Of a stretch of 64,000 nt of DNA, positions 10,399 through 20,629 are shown in pieces; positions within the stretch are counted from its first letter, which is position 1, and the number at the start of each line of letters is the position of its first letter. A model generated the notes under the pieces. That model had not been told where the DNA came from. It did not search any database and saw only the letters and a program-made list of their open reading frames with translations. A program made the translations under genes and the position numbers. Source of the stretch: Lacisediminihabitans changchengi (GTDB taxonomy: Bacteria; Actinomycetota; Actinomycetes; Actinomycetales; Microbacteriaceae); contig NZ_JAEPES010000003.1 in the NCBI RefSeq assembly GCF_016634425.1, forward strand, positions 124,001 through 188,000, read 5' to 3'.

Positions 10399-13300
10399 GT
10401 GAGTTTCGGAGCATCAGTGCCAGCCAATGATTCCTTCGTGCACCTCCACGTGCACAGCGAATACTCGATGCTCGACGGCGCGGCGCGCGTCGGACCGCTC
10501 ATCGCGGCGGCGGTGGAGCAGGGGATGCCCGCCATCGCGGTCACCGACCACGGCAATATGTTCGGGGCGTTCGACTTCTGGCAGAAAGCCACCGCGGCGG
10601 GAATCAAGCCAATCATCGGTACCGAGGCATACGTCACGCCGGGAACCGCTCGGGGCGACAAGACCCGGGTGAAGTGGGGAACGCAACAGCAGTCGCAGGA
10701 TGACGTAGGCGGTAGCGGCGCGTACACCCACATGACTCTGCTCGCCGAGTCGACCGAGGGCATGCACAACCTGTTTCGCGCCTCATCTCTGGCCTCGATC
10801 GAGGGCTACTACTTCAAGCCGCGCATGGACCGCGAGCTGCTCAGCCGGTACTCGAAGGGCGTCATCGGCACGACCGGCTGCGTTGGTGGCGAGGTGCAGA
10901 CCCGCCTGCGTCTCGGTCAGTATCAGGAGGCGCGCAAGGCTGCGGGCGACCTGCAGGACATCTTTGGCAAGGAGAACTTCTTCGCCGAAATCATGGACCA
11001 CGGCATCGAAATCGAGCGTCGCACCATGAAAGAGCTCATCTCCCTCGCCAAGGAAATGAACATCCCGCTCCTGGCGACCAATGACCTGCACTACACGCAC
11101 GCGCATGACGCCACCGCCCACGCGGCGCTGCTCTGCGTGCAATCTGGCTCCACCCTGGACGACCCCAACCGGTTCAAGTTCGATGCGGACGAGTTCTATC
11201 TCAAGAGCCCGCAGCAGATGCGTCAGCTGTTCCGCGAGTTTCCCGAGGCCTGCGACAACACGTTGCTCATCGCCGAGCGAAGTGAAGTGAAGTTCGACAC
11301 CAACGCGAACTACATGCCCCGGTTCCCCGTTCCCGAAGGCGAGACCGAGGCGAGCTGGTTCATCAAAGAGGTGCAGACCGGACTCTTGGTGCGCTACTCC
11401 GGAAACATCCCCGACGAGGTGCAGGCCCAGGCCGACTACGAGATCGGCGTCATCACCCAGATGGGGTTCCCCGGGTACTTCCTGGTGGTCGCCGACTTCA
11501 TCAACTGGTCGAAGCGCAACGGCATCCGGGTCGGGCCTGGTCGTGGTTCCGGCGCCGGATCCATGGCCGCGTACGCCATGGGCATCACCGACCTCGATCC
11601 GCTGCGCCATGGGCTGATCTTCGAGCGCTTCCTCAACCCCGACCGCGTCTCTATGCCCGACTTCGACGTCGACTTCGACGATCGTCGCCGCGGCGAGGTG
11701 ATCAAGTACGTGACCGAGAAGTACGGCGAGGAGCGCGTTGCGCAGATCGTCACGTACGGCACGATCAAGGCCAAGCAGGCGCTGAAAGACTCCTCCCGCG
11801 TGCTCGGCTTCCCCTTTGGTATGGGGGAGAAGCTCACCAAGGCGATGCCGCCGGCGATCATGGGCAAGGACATCTCGCTCGCGGCCGTCACCGACCGCAG
11901 CAACGACCGCTACAAAGAGGCGGCCGATCTCCGCAGCATCATCGAAACGGATGCCGAGGCCAGAACGGTCTTCGATACTGCGCTTGGTATCGAGAACCTG
12001 AAGCGCCAGTGGGGTGTTCACGCCGCCGGCGTCATCATGTCCAGTGAGCCGCTGATCGACATCATCCCGATCATGAAGCGGGAACAGGACGGCCAGATCG
12101 TCACGCAGTTCGACTATCCGGCGTCCGAGGCTCTCGGGCTGATCAAGATGGACTTCCTCGGGCTGCGCAACCTCACCATCATCAGCGACGCCCTCGACAA
12201 TATCGAGAGCAATCGGGGCGAGAAGCTCGACCTCGAGAAGCTCGAACTCGAAGACCGTGCCGCCTACGAGCTGCTTGGCCGGGGTGACACGCTCGGGGTG
12301 TTCCAGCTCGACGGCGGACCGATGCGCTCGCTGCTGCGACTGATGAAGCCAGACAACTTTGAAGACATCTCGGCCGTCATCGCGCTGTATCGCCCTGGCC
12401 CCATGGGTGCCAACTCGCACACGAACTACGCCCTGCGCAAGAACGGTGCCCAGGAGATCACCCCGATCCACCCGGAGTTCACCGAGTCGCTGCGCGAGAT
12501 CCTCGACACTAGCTATGGCCTGATCATCTATCAGGAGCAGGTCATGGCGATCGCGCAGAAGGTGGCCGGGTTCTCGCTTGGCCAGGCCGACATCCTGCGC
12601 CGCGCGATGGGCAAGAAGAAGAAATCCGAGCTGGACAAGCAGTTTGCCGGCTTCCGCCAGGGAATGCTCGACAACGGATACTCCGACCAGGCGATCAACA
12701 TGCTCTGGGAGATCCTCCTGCCGTTCTCCGACTACGCCTTCAACAAGGCGCACTCGGCGGCGTACGGCGTCGTCTCGTACTGGACGGCGTACCTCAAGGC
12801 GCACTACGCCGCCGAGTACATGGCCGCGTTGCTCACCAGCGTCGGCGATGCCCGCGACAAGCTCGCCCTGTATCTCAACGAGTGCCGCCGGATGGGCATC
12901 CGCGTGCTGCCGCCGGACGTCAACGAGTCGATCGGCTTCTTCGCCGCGGTCGGCAACGACATCCGCTTCGGTCTCGGAGCGGTTCGCAACGTCGGGTTTG
13001 CCGTCGTGGAACAGATCCGCGCCTCGCGCGAGGCGAAGGGCGCCTTCACCAGCTTCCATGACTTCCTCAGCAAGGTGCCGATTTCGGTCGCGAACAAGCG
13101 CACGGTCGAATCGCTGATCAAGGCGGGCGCGTTCGACTCGCTCGGGTCGACCCGGCGCAGTCTGCTCGAGATCCACGAGGACGCGATCGACGGCGCGGTG
13201 AGCCAGAAGCGGGCCGAGGCGAACGGCCAGGTCGGGTTCGACTTCGACAGCCTCTGGGATGAGCCGCAGGCCGCGAGCCAGGTGCCGGATCGGCCGGAAT

Positions 13301-13935
13301 GGGCCAAGCGCGACAAGCTCGCTTTCGAACGCGAGATGCTCGGACTCTACGTGTCGGATCACCCGCTCGCCGGTCTGGAGATCCAGCTGGCAAAGCACGC
13401 GAGCACCTCGATCACCGAACTTCTCGAGGGCGACGTCGCCGGGGACGGCGAGCACGTCACCGTCGCCGGATTGATCACCTCGGTGCAGCACCGGGTGGCC
13501 CGCAACTCCGGCAACCAGTACGGCATCATCACGCTCGAAGACTTCGGCGGCGAGATCGGCATCATGTTCCTCGGCAAGGCGTACCAGGAGTTCGCTCCGG
13601 CGCTGAGCAATGACTCCGTGGTCGTGGTTCGCGGCCGCGTGAGCATGCGCGACGACGGAATGAACCTCCACGCCTCGAGCATGTTCGTCCCCGACCTCGG
13701 GCAGAGCCTGGGCTCCGGCCCGTTGGTGATTTCGGTGCCGGAGACCCGGGCAACCACCGACACGGTGACAGCGCTCAACGACGTGCTGATCCGTCACTCC
13801 GGCGACACCGAGGTACGGCTGAAGCTGATCAAGGGCGAGCTGGCCCGCGTATTCGAAGTGCCGTTCCCGGTGAAGGTGAGCGCCGACCTCTACGGTGATC
13901 TCAAGTCGCTGCTCGGCCCGAACTGCCTGGTCTGA
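10399..13935 (+). CDS. dnaE: DNA polymerase III alpha subunit DnaE
   Basis: Replicative DNA polymerase of the C family (DnaE1 type, ~1180 residues). The N-terminal PHP domain begins FVHLHVHSEYSMLDGAARV (~13), with AVTDHGNMFG (~50). The polymerase palm carries PDFDVDFDDRRR (~420) with the catalytic acidic residues, and GPGRGSGAGS (~382) precedes it. Fingers and tandem helix-hairpin-helix regions follow, then an OB fold (~1020-1100) and a C-terminal tau-binding part. The GTG used gives MSFGASVPANDSF; a second in-frame GTG at 10417 (giving MPANDSF) is equally plausible. hisD follows after ~60 bp. Confidence 0.97.
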   Translation: MSFGASVPANDSFVHLHVHSEYSMLDGAARVGPLIAAAVEQGMPAIAVTDHGNMFGAFDFWQKATAAGIKPIIGTEAYVTPGTARGDKTRVKWGTQQQSQDDVGGSGAYTHMTLLAESTEGMHNLFRASSLASIEGYYFKPRMDRELLSRYSKGVIGTTGCVGGEVQTRLRLGQYQEARKAAGDLQDIFGKENFFAEIMDHGIEIERRTMKELISLAKEMNIPLLATNDLHYTHAHDATAHAALLCVQSGSTLDDPNRFKFDADEFYLKSPQQMRQLFREFPEACDNTLLIAERSEVKFDTNANYMPRFPVPEGETEASWFIKEVQTGLLVRYSGNIPDEVQAQADYEIGVITQMGFPGYFLVVADFINWSKRNGIRVGPGRGSGAGSMAAYAMGITDLDPLRHGLIFERFLNPDRVSMPDFDVDFDDRRRGEVIKYVTEKYGEERVAQIVTYGTIKAKQALKDSSRVLGFPFGMGEKLTKAMPPAIMGKDISLAAVTDRSNDRYKEAADLRSIIETDAEARTVFDTALGIENLKRQWGVHAAGVIMSSEPLIDIIPIMKREQDGQIVTQFDYPASEALGLIKMDFLGLRNLTIISDALDNIESNRGEKLDLEKLELEDRAAYELLGRGDTLGVFQLDGGPMRSLLRLMKPDNFEDISAVIALYRPGPMGANSHTNYALRKNGAQEITPIHPEFTESLREILDTSYGLIIYQEQVMAIAQKVAGFSLGQADILRRAMGKKKKSELDKQFAGFRQGMLDNGYSDQAINMLWEILLPFSDYAFNKAHSAAYGVVSYWTAYLKAHYAAEYMAALLTSVGDARDKLALYLNECRRMGIRVLPPDVNESIGFFAAVGNDIRFGLGAVRNVGFAVVEQIRASREAKGAFTSFHDFLSKVPISVANKRTVESLIKAGAFDSLGSTRRSLLEIHEDAIDGAVSQKRAEANGQVGFDFDSLWDEPQAASQVPDRPEWAKRDKLAFEREMLGLYVSDHPLAGLEIQLAKHASTSITELLEGDVAGDGEHVTVAGLITSVQHRVARNSGNQYGIITLEDFGGEIGIMFLGKAYQEFAPALSNDSVVVVRGRVSMRDDGMNLHASSMFVPDLGQSLGSGPLVISVPETRATTDTVTALNDVLIRHSGDTEVRLKLIKGELARVFEVPFPVKVSADLYGDLKSLLGPNCLV

Positions 13936-13998
13936 ACACCCCCGCCCCCGCCCCGCACCCACGGAATCGCGCGTGCCCGCAACTAGGATGAACCCGCC

Positions 13999-15309
13999 AT
14001 GATCCAGACCATTGACCTGCGCGGCATGAAGCCCAGCCGCAGCGAACTCCTCGGACTCGTTCCCCGCGCACAGACGGATGTCTCCGCCGCAACGAAGATC
14101 GCCGGCGACCTTATCGCCGAGGTGCGATCGCGCGGTGAGCAGGCGCTGCTCGATCAGTCCGAGCGCCTCGACGGGGTGCGTCCTCCGCACGTGCGCCTCG
14201 ACGTCGCGTCTGTCTCCGCGGCCGTACGGATGCTCGACCCGCTCGTACGGGACGCCCTCGAGGAGGCGATCGTGCGGGTGCGCGAGGCGTCGAAGGCACA
14301 GATGCCGCAATCGAAGGTCACCACGCTGGCACCAGGGGCCGAGGTCATCCAGCGCTGGATGCCGGTGAGCCGCGTCGGTTTCTACGTGCCCGGTGGCAAG
14401 GCCGTCTATCCGTCCAGCGTGGTCATGAATGTCGTCCCGGCGCAGGTTGCCGGCGTGTCATCGGTCGCCCTCGCCAGCCCGGCACAAAAAGCCTTCGACG
14501 GGATGATCCACCCCGTGATCCTCGGCGCGGCGGGCCTGCTCGGAGTCGATGAGATCTACGCCATGGGCGGTGCCGGCGCGATCGGTGCCTTCGCCTACGG
14601 GGTGCCAGAGCTGAGTCTCGATCCCGTGCAGCTGATCACCGGACCGGGCAATGTCTACGTGGCCGCGGCCAAACGTCTGGTGCGTGGCACGGCCGGTATC
14701 GACGCGGAGGCAGGGCCGACCGAGATCCTGGTGATCGCCGACGAAAGCGCGGAAGCACGGCTCGTGGCGGTCGACCTGATCAGTCAGGCCGAGCACGACG
14801 AGCTCGCCGCGGCGGTGTTGGTCACCGACTCGCCCGAGCTCGCCGAGAACGTGCGCGCGCAGTTGGAACGGCTGGCCCCGAACGCTCGCCACGGCGCGCG
14901 GGTCGAGGAGGCGCTGCGAGGTCGCCAGTCGGCGATCGTGCTCGTCGACGACATGGAGGGCGCTGCCGCCTTCAGCAACAGCTACGGGCCCGAGCACCTG
15001 GAGATCCAGACCGCGAGCCCCGGTGCCCTGCTCGACCTGATCGACAGCGCCGGCGCGATCTTCCTCGGCGAAGATTCCCCGGTAAGCCTCGGTGACTACC
15101 TCGCCGGATCGAATCACGTGCTACCGACGGGGGGACAGGCACGGTTCGCCTCGGGTCTCGGGGCGTACACGTTCCTTCGACCGCAGCAGGTCATCCGCTA
15201 CGATCACGCCGCGCTGCAGCAGATCGAACCTCGGTTGGTCGCGCTAGCCAATGCCGAGGATCTTCCGGCTCACGGTGCCGCGGTCAGCGCCCGGTTCGCC
15301 GAGGGCTGA
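13999..15309 (+). CDS. hisD: Histidinol dehydrogenase HisD
   Basis: Zn-dependent enzyme that oxidises L-histidinol to L-histidine in two NAD-linked steps. The 436 residues show [20 protein letters not shown] (~126-145), the signature IAEAGPTE-like stretch [15 protein letters not shown] (~234), SQAEHDELA (~259) with the conserved acid/base residues, and SYGPEHLEI (~329). The start [14 protein letters not shown] is typical for actinobacterial HisD. No other his gene is nearby, so the pathway must be completed elsewhere. Confidence 0.95.
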   Translation: MIQTIDLRGMKPSRSELLGLVPRAQTDVSAATKIAGDLIAEVRSRGEQALLDQSERLDGVRPPHVRLDVASVSAAVRMLDPLVRDALEEAIVRVREASKAQMPQSKVTTLAPGAEVIQRWMPVSRVGFYVPGGKAVYPSSVVMNVVPAQVAGVSSVALASPAQKAFDGMIHPVILGAAGLLGVDEIYAMGGAGAIGAFAYGVPELSLDPVQLITGPGNVYVAAAKRLVRGTAGIDAEAGPTEILVIADESAEARLVAVDLISQAEHDELAAAVLVTDSPELAENVRAQLERLAPNARHGARVEEALRGRQSAIVLVDDMEGAAAFSNSYGPEHLEIQTASPGALLDLIDSAGAIFLGEDSPVSLGDYLAGSNHVLPTGGQARFASGLGAYTFLRPQQVIRYDHAALQQIEPRLVALANAEDLPAHGAAVSARFAEG

Positions 15310-15367
15310 TCACGAGCTCGCTCGGCATCCCTGGTTCTCCGGGCGCACCGTCTATCCTGTAGACACT

Positions 15368-15847
15368 ATGTTCTGCCCCTTCTGCCGCTATCCGGACTCC
15401 CGTGTCATCGACTCGCGCACCAGCGATGACGGCCTCTCGATCCGACGTCGGCGGCAGTGCCCCGATTGTGGTCGTCGCTTCAGCACCACCGAAACCGCGA
15501 GCCTCAATGTGGTCAAGCGCAGCGGTGTAGTTCAGCCGTTCAGTCGCGAGAAGATCGTCTCCGGCGTGCGCAAGGCCTGCCAGGGACGCCCGGTCACCGA
15601 CACCGACCTGGCTCTCCTCGCCCAGCGGGTGGAAGAGTCCATTCGCGCCACCGGCGCCTCCCAGGTCGACGCGAACGACATCGGGCTCGCCATCTTGCCG
15701 CCGCTGCGCGAACTGGATGAGGTTGCCTACCTGCGCTTCGCCAGCGTCTACCAGGGCTTCGACTCGCTCGAAGACTTCGAGTCGGCGATCACGTTGCTGC
15801 GCGTCGAGCACGAAGCGGCGCGCGAAGAAGGCCTGACCGAGGCCTGA
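15368..15847 (+). CDS. nrdR: Transcriptional repressor NrdR of ribonucleotide reductase genes
   Basis: Zinc-ribbon plus ATP-cone regulator that senses ATP/dATP and represses nrd operons. The 159 residues are full length. The zinc ribbon consists of [13 protein letters not shown] and QCPDCGRRF (four Cys, residues 3-34), and the ATP-cone starts at [16 protein letters not shown] (~46). The ATG is fixed by the conserved MFCPFC start; the same frame is open upstream but unrelated there. AT-richer sequence (TCTATCCTGTAGACACT) lies directly before the ATG with no clear ribosome site, so leaderless translation is possible. Confidence 0.95.
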   Translation: MFCPFCRYPDSRVIDSRTSDDGLSIRRRRQCPDCGRRFSTTETASLNVVKRSGVVQPFSREKIVSGVRKACQGRPVTDTDLALLAQRVEESIRATGASQVDANDIGLAILPPLRELDEVAYLRFASVYQGFDSLEDFESAITLLRVEHEAAREEGLTEA

Positions 15848-15899
15848 CCGAGGCCTGACCGCGGTCTGACTGCGCGCGGCTCCGCTAGCCTGGGTCGCG

Positions 15900-16931
15900 A
15901 TGTATCGCACCTTTTTCAGCCTCGTCCTCTCCCGACTCGATCCGGAGCAGGCGCACCATCTCGCCTTCGACGTGATCCGAACCCTGCCGAAGATCGGTAT
16001 CGGTCATCTGGTGGCTCGCGCCACCCGGCCGCATCCGTCGCTCGCCGTCCAAACGCTCGGGCTCCACTTCCCGTCACCGTTCGGTCTCGCCGCGGGTTTC
16101 GACAAGGACGGCAAGGCGGTTCAGGGCCTCGGACAGCTCGGCTTCGGTCACATCGAGGTCGGCACGGTCACCGCGATCGCGCAGCCGGGCAACGAGAGGC
16201 CCAGGCTGTTCCGGCTGATCCCGGACCGCGCGGTCATCAATCGCATGGGCTTCAACAACAGCGGAGCCGCGGATGCCGCGCCGCGCCTGCGCCGCGAACG
16301 TCTCCGGCGAGACCGCCCGGTCATCGGGGCCAACATCGGCAAGAGCCGGGTGGTCGACGTGGATGCCGCGATCGAGGATTATCTCGTCAGCGCCCGGCTG
16401 CTCGCCCCGGTCGCCGACTACCTCGCCGTCAATGTGAGTTCGCCGAACACGCCAGGGCTCCGTGGTCTGCAAGAGCTCGAAAAGCTCGCGCCGCTCCTCG
16501 ACGCCGTTCGCAGTGCCGCCGGTACGACGCCGGTTCTCGTCAAGATCGCCCCCGACCTGGTCGATGACGAGGTGCGGCGCATCGCCGAGCTGGTCATCGA
16601 GCTCGGGCTCGACGGCATCATCGCCACCAACACGACACTGGCGCGGTCGGGACTGCGCACCCCGACGTCGGTCGTCGAGGCCGCCGGTGCCGGGGGACTC
16701 TCCGGAGCGCCACTGGCCGCTCGGTCACTCGCCGTGCTGCGCCTCATCCGTACTGTCGTTCCGGCCGAGCTCTGCGTGATCTCCGTCGGCGGTGTCGAGA
16801 CCGCAGCGGATGTCGCCGAGCGTCTCGACGCCGGTGCCACCCTGGTGCAGGGCTACACCGCGTTCCTCTACCGCGGTCCGCTCTGGGCGCACTCGATCAA
16901 TCGCGGTCTTCGGCGTCTCCGTCGCGCCTGA
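15900..16931 (+). CDS. pyrD: Dihydroorotate dehydrogenase (quinone), class 2
   Basis: Membrane-associated FMN enzyme that oxidises dihydroorotate to orotate with quinone, the fourth step of pyrimidine synthesis. The 343 residues have the class 2 N-terminal helix (MYRTFFSLVLSRLDPEQAHH), GLAAGFDKDGKAVQGL (~61), NRMGFNNSGAA (~112), VNVSSPNTPGLRGLQ (~178, with the catalytic Ser) and the FMN-phosphate region ISVGGVETAADVAERLDAGA (~295). It ends just before a very strong bidirectional terminator. Confidence 0.95.
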   Translation: MYRTFFSLVLSRLDPEQAHHLAFDVIRTLPKIGIGHLVARATRPHPSLAVQTLGLHFPSPFGLAAGFDKDGKAVQGLGQLGFGHIEVGTVTAIAQPGNERPRLFRLIPDRAVINRMGFNNSGAADAAPRLRRERLRRDRPVIGANIGKSRVVDVDAAIEDYLVSARLLAPVADYLAVNVSSPNTPGLRGLQELEKLAPLLDAVRSAAGTTPVLVKIAPDLVDDEVRRIAELVIELGLDGIIATNTTLARSGLRTPTSVVEAAGAGGLSGAPLAARSLAVLRLIRTVVPAELCVISVGGVETAADVAERLDAGATLVQGYTAFLYRGPLWAHSINRGLRRLRRA

Positions 16932-16940
16932 CGGGCGCGG

Positions 16941-16987
16941 TACGACGAAGCCCCCACCCACATTCCCTGGGTGGGGGCTTCGTCGTA
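16941..16987. terminator. Perfect 20-bp hairpin terminator between convergent pyrD and the DUF3043 gene
   Basis: The left arm TACGACGAAGCCCCCACCCA pairs perfectly with 16968-16987, with a 7-base loop (CATTCCC). It separates two convergent genes, so it probably works in both directions. There is no long T run. The stem is long for a bacterial terminator. Confidence 0.85.
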
Positions 16988-16992
16988 CAGAT

Positions 16993-17577
16993 TCAGGCGG
17001 GGAAATTGCCGCGCTTGACCTGCGGCTTCGGCAGTCGCATCGGGCGTAGCTGAACGGCACGCATCGATGCGTACCAGCGGAAGCCCCGCTCGACCTTGCC
17101 TGCGCCGAACTTGGCGCTGAGCTTGCGATTGAGAGTGAAGCCGAGGATGACGCAGTCGACCACCAGGATCGCGAGGAAGCCCCACAGCGCGAAGGTGCCG
17201 ATGGTCACGAAGATCGGCTCGCTGATGAACGTCAGCACGATGACGACACCAAGGAACGGGATCATCAGCTCGCCGACGCTGAACCGCGCATCGACGTAGT
17301 CACGGACGAAGCGGCGCTGCGGCCCCTTGTCGCGCGGACCGAGGTACTTCTCCTCGCCGTTGGCCATGCCGATACGGGCGCGGTCGCGGGACTCGGCCAT
17401 CTTGGCGCGGGACTCCTTGCTGCTGGCCTTGCGATCGCTGGAGACCAGGGGTCGGAGGTTCGCGGCTTCGCGCTCCTTGCGGGTGGGCGTCGCACGTCCC
17501 TTGCCTGCAGCGGTGTCGAGCTCGCTGGTGGAGTCGTCGATCGGGGCCGCGGGCTTGCTCGCGAATGGGTTCGGCAC
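16993..17577 (-). CDS. DUF3043 membrane protein
   Basis: Actinobacterial protein of unknown function with 194 residues. The N-terminal ~95 residues are hydrophilic and basic (PTRKEREAANLRPLV; RKASSKESRAKMAESRDRAR), a conserved feature of the family. Two hydrophobic helices follow at ~118-160 (GELMIPFLGVVIVLTF, LWGFLAILVVDCVILGF) and then a basic tail. The GTG giving VPNPFASKPA is chosen over upstream codons because AAGGAA lies just before it and the M20 peptidase gene starts divergently only 40 bp away. Two TM helices after a long charged N-terminus suggest a membrane-tethered cytosolic domain. Confidence 0.85.
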   Translation of the reverse strand: MPNPFASKPAAPIDDSTSELDTAAGKGRATPTRKEREAANLRPLVSSDRKASSKESRAKMAESRDRARIGMANGEEKYLGPRDKGPQRRFVRDYVDARFSVGELMIPFLGVVIVLTFISEPIFVTIGTFALWGFLAILVVDCVILGFTLNRKLSAKFGAGKVERGFRWYASMRAVQLRPMRLPKPQVKRGNFPA

Positions 17578-17617
17578 GGTGATTTCCTTCGAAAGTCGAG
17601 TCCTTAAGATTACCTCT

Positions 17618-19018
17618 ATGACTTCACCCCTCACCACCAGGCCGGAACTCCTCTCAGCACTCCGGGAGGCGGTACACGGCGGGCTGCCCGTGTCCATCGC
17701 CGACCTGTCTGCTCTGGTCCGCATCCCCTCGGTGTCCTGGTCGGCGTTCGACCCGGCTCATGTGCAGCAGAGCGCTGACGCCGTCGCGGCGCTCGCGACC
17801 GGCCTCGGGGTATTCGACGACGTGCAGATCTCCCGCGCCACCATCGGCGACAGCGAGGTTCTCGGCCAGCCCGCCGTGCTCGCCACACGCGCCGCAAAGA
17901 ACGGCAAGCCGACCATCCTGCTCTACGCCCACCACGACGTGCAGCCCCCCGGGAAGGACGAGGACTGGGATTCGCTCCCGTTCGAGCCCACGGTGCGCGG
18001 CGAACGCCTCTACGGGCGCGGGGCAGCGGATGACAAGGCCGGAGTCATGGCGCACATCGCGGCCATTCGCGCCCTGGTCGAGACCGTCGGGCCGGACTTC
18101 GACCTCGGGCTGGCACTGTTCATCGAGGGGGAGGAGGAGTTCGGCTCCCGCTCGTTCGGCAACTTCCTCCAGCAGCACCGCGAGCAGCTTGCCGCGGATG
18201 TGATCGTGGTCGCCGATTCCGACAACTGGGACACCGAGACCCCCGCGCTCACCGTCGGCCTCCGCGGAAATGTGACCTTCCGGCTCACGGTGTCCACGCT
18301 GGCGCACGCCTCGCACTCGGGGATGTTCGGGGGAGCGGCTCCGGATGCGATGCTCGCGCTGGTCAAGCTGCTCGCAACCCTCTGGGACGACGACGGTGCT
18401 GTCGCGGTCGAGGGGCTCGCGAGCATCCCGCAGGAGACTCCGGAATACCCGGAGTCCCAACTGCACGAGGAGGCCGCGCTGCTCGACGGCGTGCGTCCCA
18501 TCGGCACCGGCACCGTGCTCAGCCGTCTCTGGTCGAAGCCGGCCATTACGGTGACCGGAATTGATGCTCCCTCCGTGGCGAACGCATCCAACACCTTGCT
18601 TCCGTCGGTGAGCGTGCGGATCAGCGCCCGCATCGCTCCCGGCCAACAGGCGACGGAGGCGGCCGCGGCACTCGACAAGCATCTGCGCGAGCATGCGCCG
18701 TTTGGTGCGCATGTCGCGGTCGACGATCTGGACTACGGCAACGGCTTCCTGGTCGACACCACCGGATGGGCGGTTGCCGAGGCAGAGACGGCGATGGCGG
18801 ATGCCTGGGGTCGCGAGGCGGTCGAGACCGGCATCGGCGGCTCCATTCCGTTCATCGCCGACCTGGTCGAGGTGTTTCCTGAGGCCCAGATCCTGGTCAC
18901 CGGCGTCGAAGATCCCGACACTCGGGCACACAGCCCGAACGAGTCACTTCACCTCGGGGTCTTCCACCGGGCCATCCTCACCGAGGCCGTGCTGCTGGCG
19001 CGCCTCAACGAGCGCTAA
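17618..19018 (+). CDS. M20-family metallopeptidase (dipeptidase)
   Basis: Cytosolic Zn-dependent dipeptidase or deacylase of the ArgE/DapE/CNDP-like group. The 466 residues are the usual length for the M20 dipeptidase branch. Metal ligands are recognisable: LYAHHDVQPPG (~107, His), GRGAADDKAG (~134, bridging Asp), FIEGEEEFGS (~168, Glu pair) and the C-terminal HSPNES (~441). A lid domain (~200-320) holds ASHSGMFGG. The ATG beginning MTSPLTTRPELLSALR is chosen because the upstream frame runs antisense through DUF3043. The exact substrate cannot be read from sequence. Confidence 0.9.
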   Translation: MTSPLTTRPELLSALREAVHGGLPVSIADLSALVRIPSVSWSAFDPAHVQQSADAVAALATGLGVFDDVQISRATIGDSEVLGQPAVLATRAAKNGKPTILLYAHHDVQPPGKDEDWDSLPFEPTVRGERLYGRGAADDKAGVMAHIAAIRALVETVGPDFDLGLALFIEGEEEFGSRSFGNFLQQHREQLAADVIVVADSDNWDTETPALTVGLRGNVTFRLTVSTLAHASHSGMFGGAAPDAMLALVKLLATLWDDDGAVAVEGLASIPQETPEYPESQLHEEAALLDGVRPIGTGTVLSRLWSKPAITVTGIDAPSVANASNTLLPSVSVRISARIAPGQQATEAAAALDKHLREHAPFGAHVAVDDLDYGNGFLVDTTGWAVAEAETAMADAWGREAVETGIGGSIPFIADLVEVFPEAQILVTGVEDPDTRAHSPNESLHLGVFHRAILTEAVLLARLNER

Positions 19019-19125
19019 GCCGGTCGGTCGTCGAAAGTGCATGTCAATCTCGTCGCCTCACAGGTCAACAGCGCAGACCGTGCTTACACTGAACCAAGAC
19101 TTTTCACCCAAGCGAAGGAGTGGTC

Positions 19126-19530
19126 ATGACTGACACCACACTGGCTGACACGACATTGGCTGACGTCAGCGTCGCCGAGACCGCCCAGGCCCCCGCGGGC
19201 GCCGCACACGGCGTTCTGCTGAGCGAGACTGCCGCCGTCAAGGTCCGCAGCCTCTACGAGCAGGAGGGCCGCGACGACCTGCGTCTGCGCGTCGCCGTCC
19301 AGCCGGGCGGATGCTCGGGGCTCATCTATCAGCTGTACTTCGACGAACGTCTGCTCGAGGGCGACGCGACCGTCGATTTCGACGGCGTCGAGGTGGTCGT
19401 CGACAAGATGAGCGTGCCATACCTTGACGGGGCCACTATCGACTTCGAAGACACGATCCAGAAGCAGGGCTTCACCATCGACAACCCGAACGCCACGGGC
19501 AGCTGCGCATGTGGAGATTCTTTCCACTAG
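19126..19530 (+). CDS. erpA: Iron-sulfur cluster insertion protein, HesB/IscA/ErpA type
   Basis: A-type Fe-S carrier that delivers clusters to apo-proteins. The 134 residues contain the three conserved cysteines: QPGGCSGLIYQL (~64) and the C-terminal SCACGDSF. The N-terminal ~28 residues are an extra Thr/Ala/Asp-rich stretch encoded by short direct repeats of CTGAC(A)C. GAAGGAG at 19114-19120 favours the ATG at 19126 over an in-frame GTG two codons earlier. Its position directly upstream of the Cu/heme oxidase genes is common in actinobacteria, where the Rieske protein needs Fe-S supply. A terminator follows. Confidence 0.9.
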   Translation: MTDTTLADTTLADVSVAETAQAPAGAAHGVLLSETAAVKVRSLYEQEGRDDLRLRVAVQPGGCSGLIYQLYFDERLLEGDATVDFDGVEVVVDKMSVPYLDGATIDFEDTIQKQGFTIDNPNATGSCACGDSFH

Positions 19531-19581
19531 CGATCGTGGGGCGTTAGCTTTCCAGCAGCCTCTCAATCGCCATCCAGAGAA

Positions 19582-19611
19582 GGGGACCGCCGATCGGCGG
19601 TTCCCTTTTTT
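19582..19611 (+). terminator. Rho-independent terminator after erpA
   Basis: The hairpin GGGGACCGCC / GATC loop / GGCGGTTCCC (10-bp stem with one G-T wobble) is followed directly by TTTTTT. It separates erpA from the cta operon. Confidence 0.88.
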
Positions 19612-19743
19612 GTGCCCGGATCTCCGCGATTTCTGCCCGTCCAGCGGCCATTCCGGTCTGAGTTCGGCCCGCTGTCGCAGTAGGCTGATCACACTAAAGA
19701 GACTGTGAACTGCAGCAGTCCGTGTCATCCGAGAGGTTTTCAG

Positions 19744-20619
19744 GTGCGTTCTAACCGCCGTCTTCGATGGGCCACCATTCCGGTTGCCGTCGCGCTCGTC
19801 CTGGTTCTTGCGGGGTGTAGCCAGGACCAGCTGAGAGGCTTCCTCCCGGCTGGCTCCGAGGGCGCCACCAACCACACCGAAGGTGTCACGAGCCTCTGGG
19901 TGAATTCCTGGATCGTGCTCCTCGTGGTCGGTCTGATCACCTGGGGTGTCATCATCTGGGCAGCGGTGGTCTACCGCCGTCGCAAGGGACAGACCGGACT
20001 CCCGGTCCAACTGCGCTACAACCTGCCGATCGAGATCTTCTACACGATCGTTCCGCTCATCCTCGTGCTCGGATTCTTCGCGTTCACCGCGAAGGAGCAG
20101 AACAGCATCGAGCACCCCACCAAGAACCCCGACGTTCAGGTCGAGGTCTACGGCAAGCGGTGGGCGTGGGACTTCAACTACCTCAAGACGGGCCCCGGCG
20201 ACAAGGGCGTCTACTCGCCCGGCATCCAGGCTCAGGAGATGGAGAAGGCCGACGGCACCATCGACGAGAGCAAGCTCCCGGTGCTGCACCTTCCGGTGAA
20301 CAAGAGCATTCAGGTCAAGATCGAGAGTCGCGATGTCGACCACTCGTTCTGGGTCATCGACTTCTTGTACAAGAAGGACAACATCCCAGGCCGCGACAAC
20401 TACATGTACTTCACGCCGACCAAGATCGGCAAGTGTGCGGAGCTGTGCGGTGACTATCACTCGCTCATGCTCTTCAAGGTAAAGGTGGAGTCGCAGGCCG
20501 ACTACGAGGCCTACCTGCAGACTCTCGTCGAGAAGGGCCAGACCGGCACCCTCGGCTCCGAGTACAACACCAATTCGAACCTGCCCGGCAACACGGCGCC
20601 GGCGACGGACAACGAGTAG
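19744..20619 (+). CDS. ctaC: Cytochrome c oxidase subunit II (aa3 type) CtaC
   Basis: Accepts electrons through its CuA site and passes them to subunit I. The 291 residues start with a lipoprotein signal ([17 protein letters not shown], Cys ~24), then two TM helices (~55-78, ~98-116) and a cupredoxin domain. CuA ligands are visible in DVDHSFWV (His) and [13 protein letters not shown] (two Cys, Glu, His, then Met). GTG at 19744 is chosen because CGAGAGG lies 7-8 bases upstream and it gives a proper basic n-region (VRSNRRLRW). An earlier in-frame ATG adds 13 residues before the signal. It is the first gene of ctaC-ctaD-ctaF. Confidence 0.95.
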   Translation: MRSNRRLRWATIPVAVALVLVLAGCSQDQLRGFLPAGSEGATNHTEGVTSLWVNSWIVLLVVGLITWGVIIWAAVVYRRRKGQTGLPVQLRYNLPIEIFYTIVPLILVLGFFAFTAKEQNSIEHPTKNPDVQVEVYGKRWAWDFNYLKTGPGDKGVYSPGIQAQEMEKADGTIDESKLPVLHLPVNKSIQVKIESRDVDHSFWVIDFLYKKDNIPGRDNYMYFTPTKIGKCAELCGDYHSLMLFKVKVESQADYEAYLQTLVEKGQTGTLGSEYNTNSNLPGNTAPATDNE

Positions 20620-20629
20620 GACGGCCACC

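Noticed and set aside
10783..14310. A 1175-codon minus-strand open frame opposite dnaE and the start of hisD
   Set aside because: It mirrors dnaE codon structure in a high-GC genome, has no known domain (Asp/His/Val/Arg-rich only) and no ribosome site; dnaE is unambiguous.
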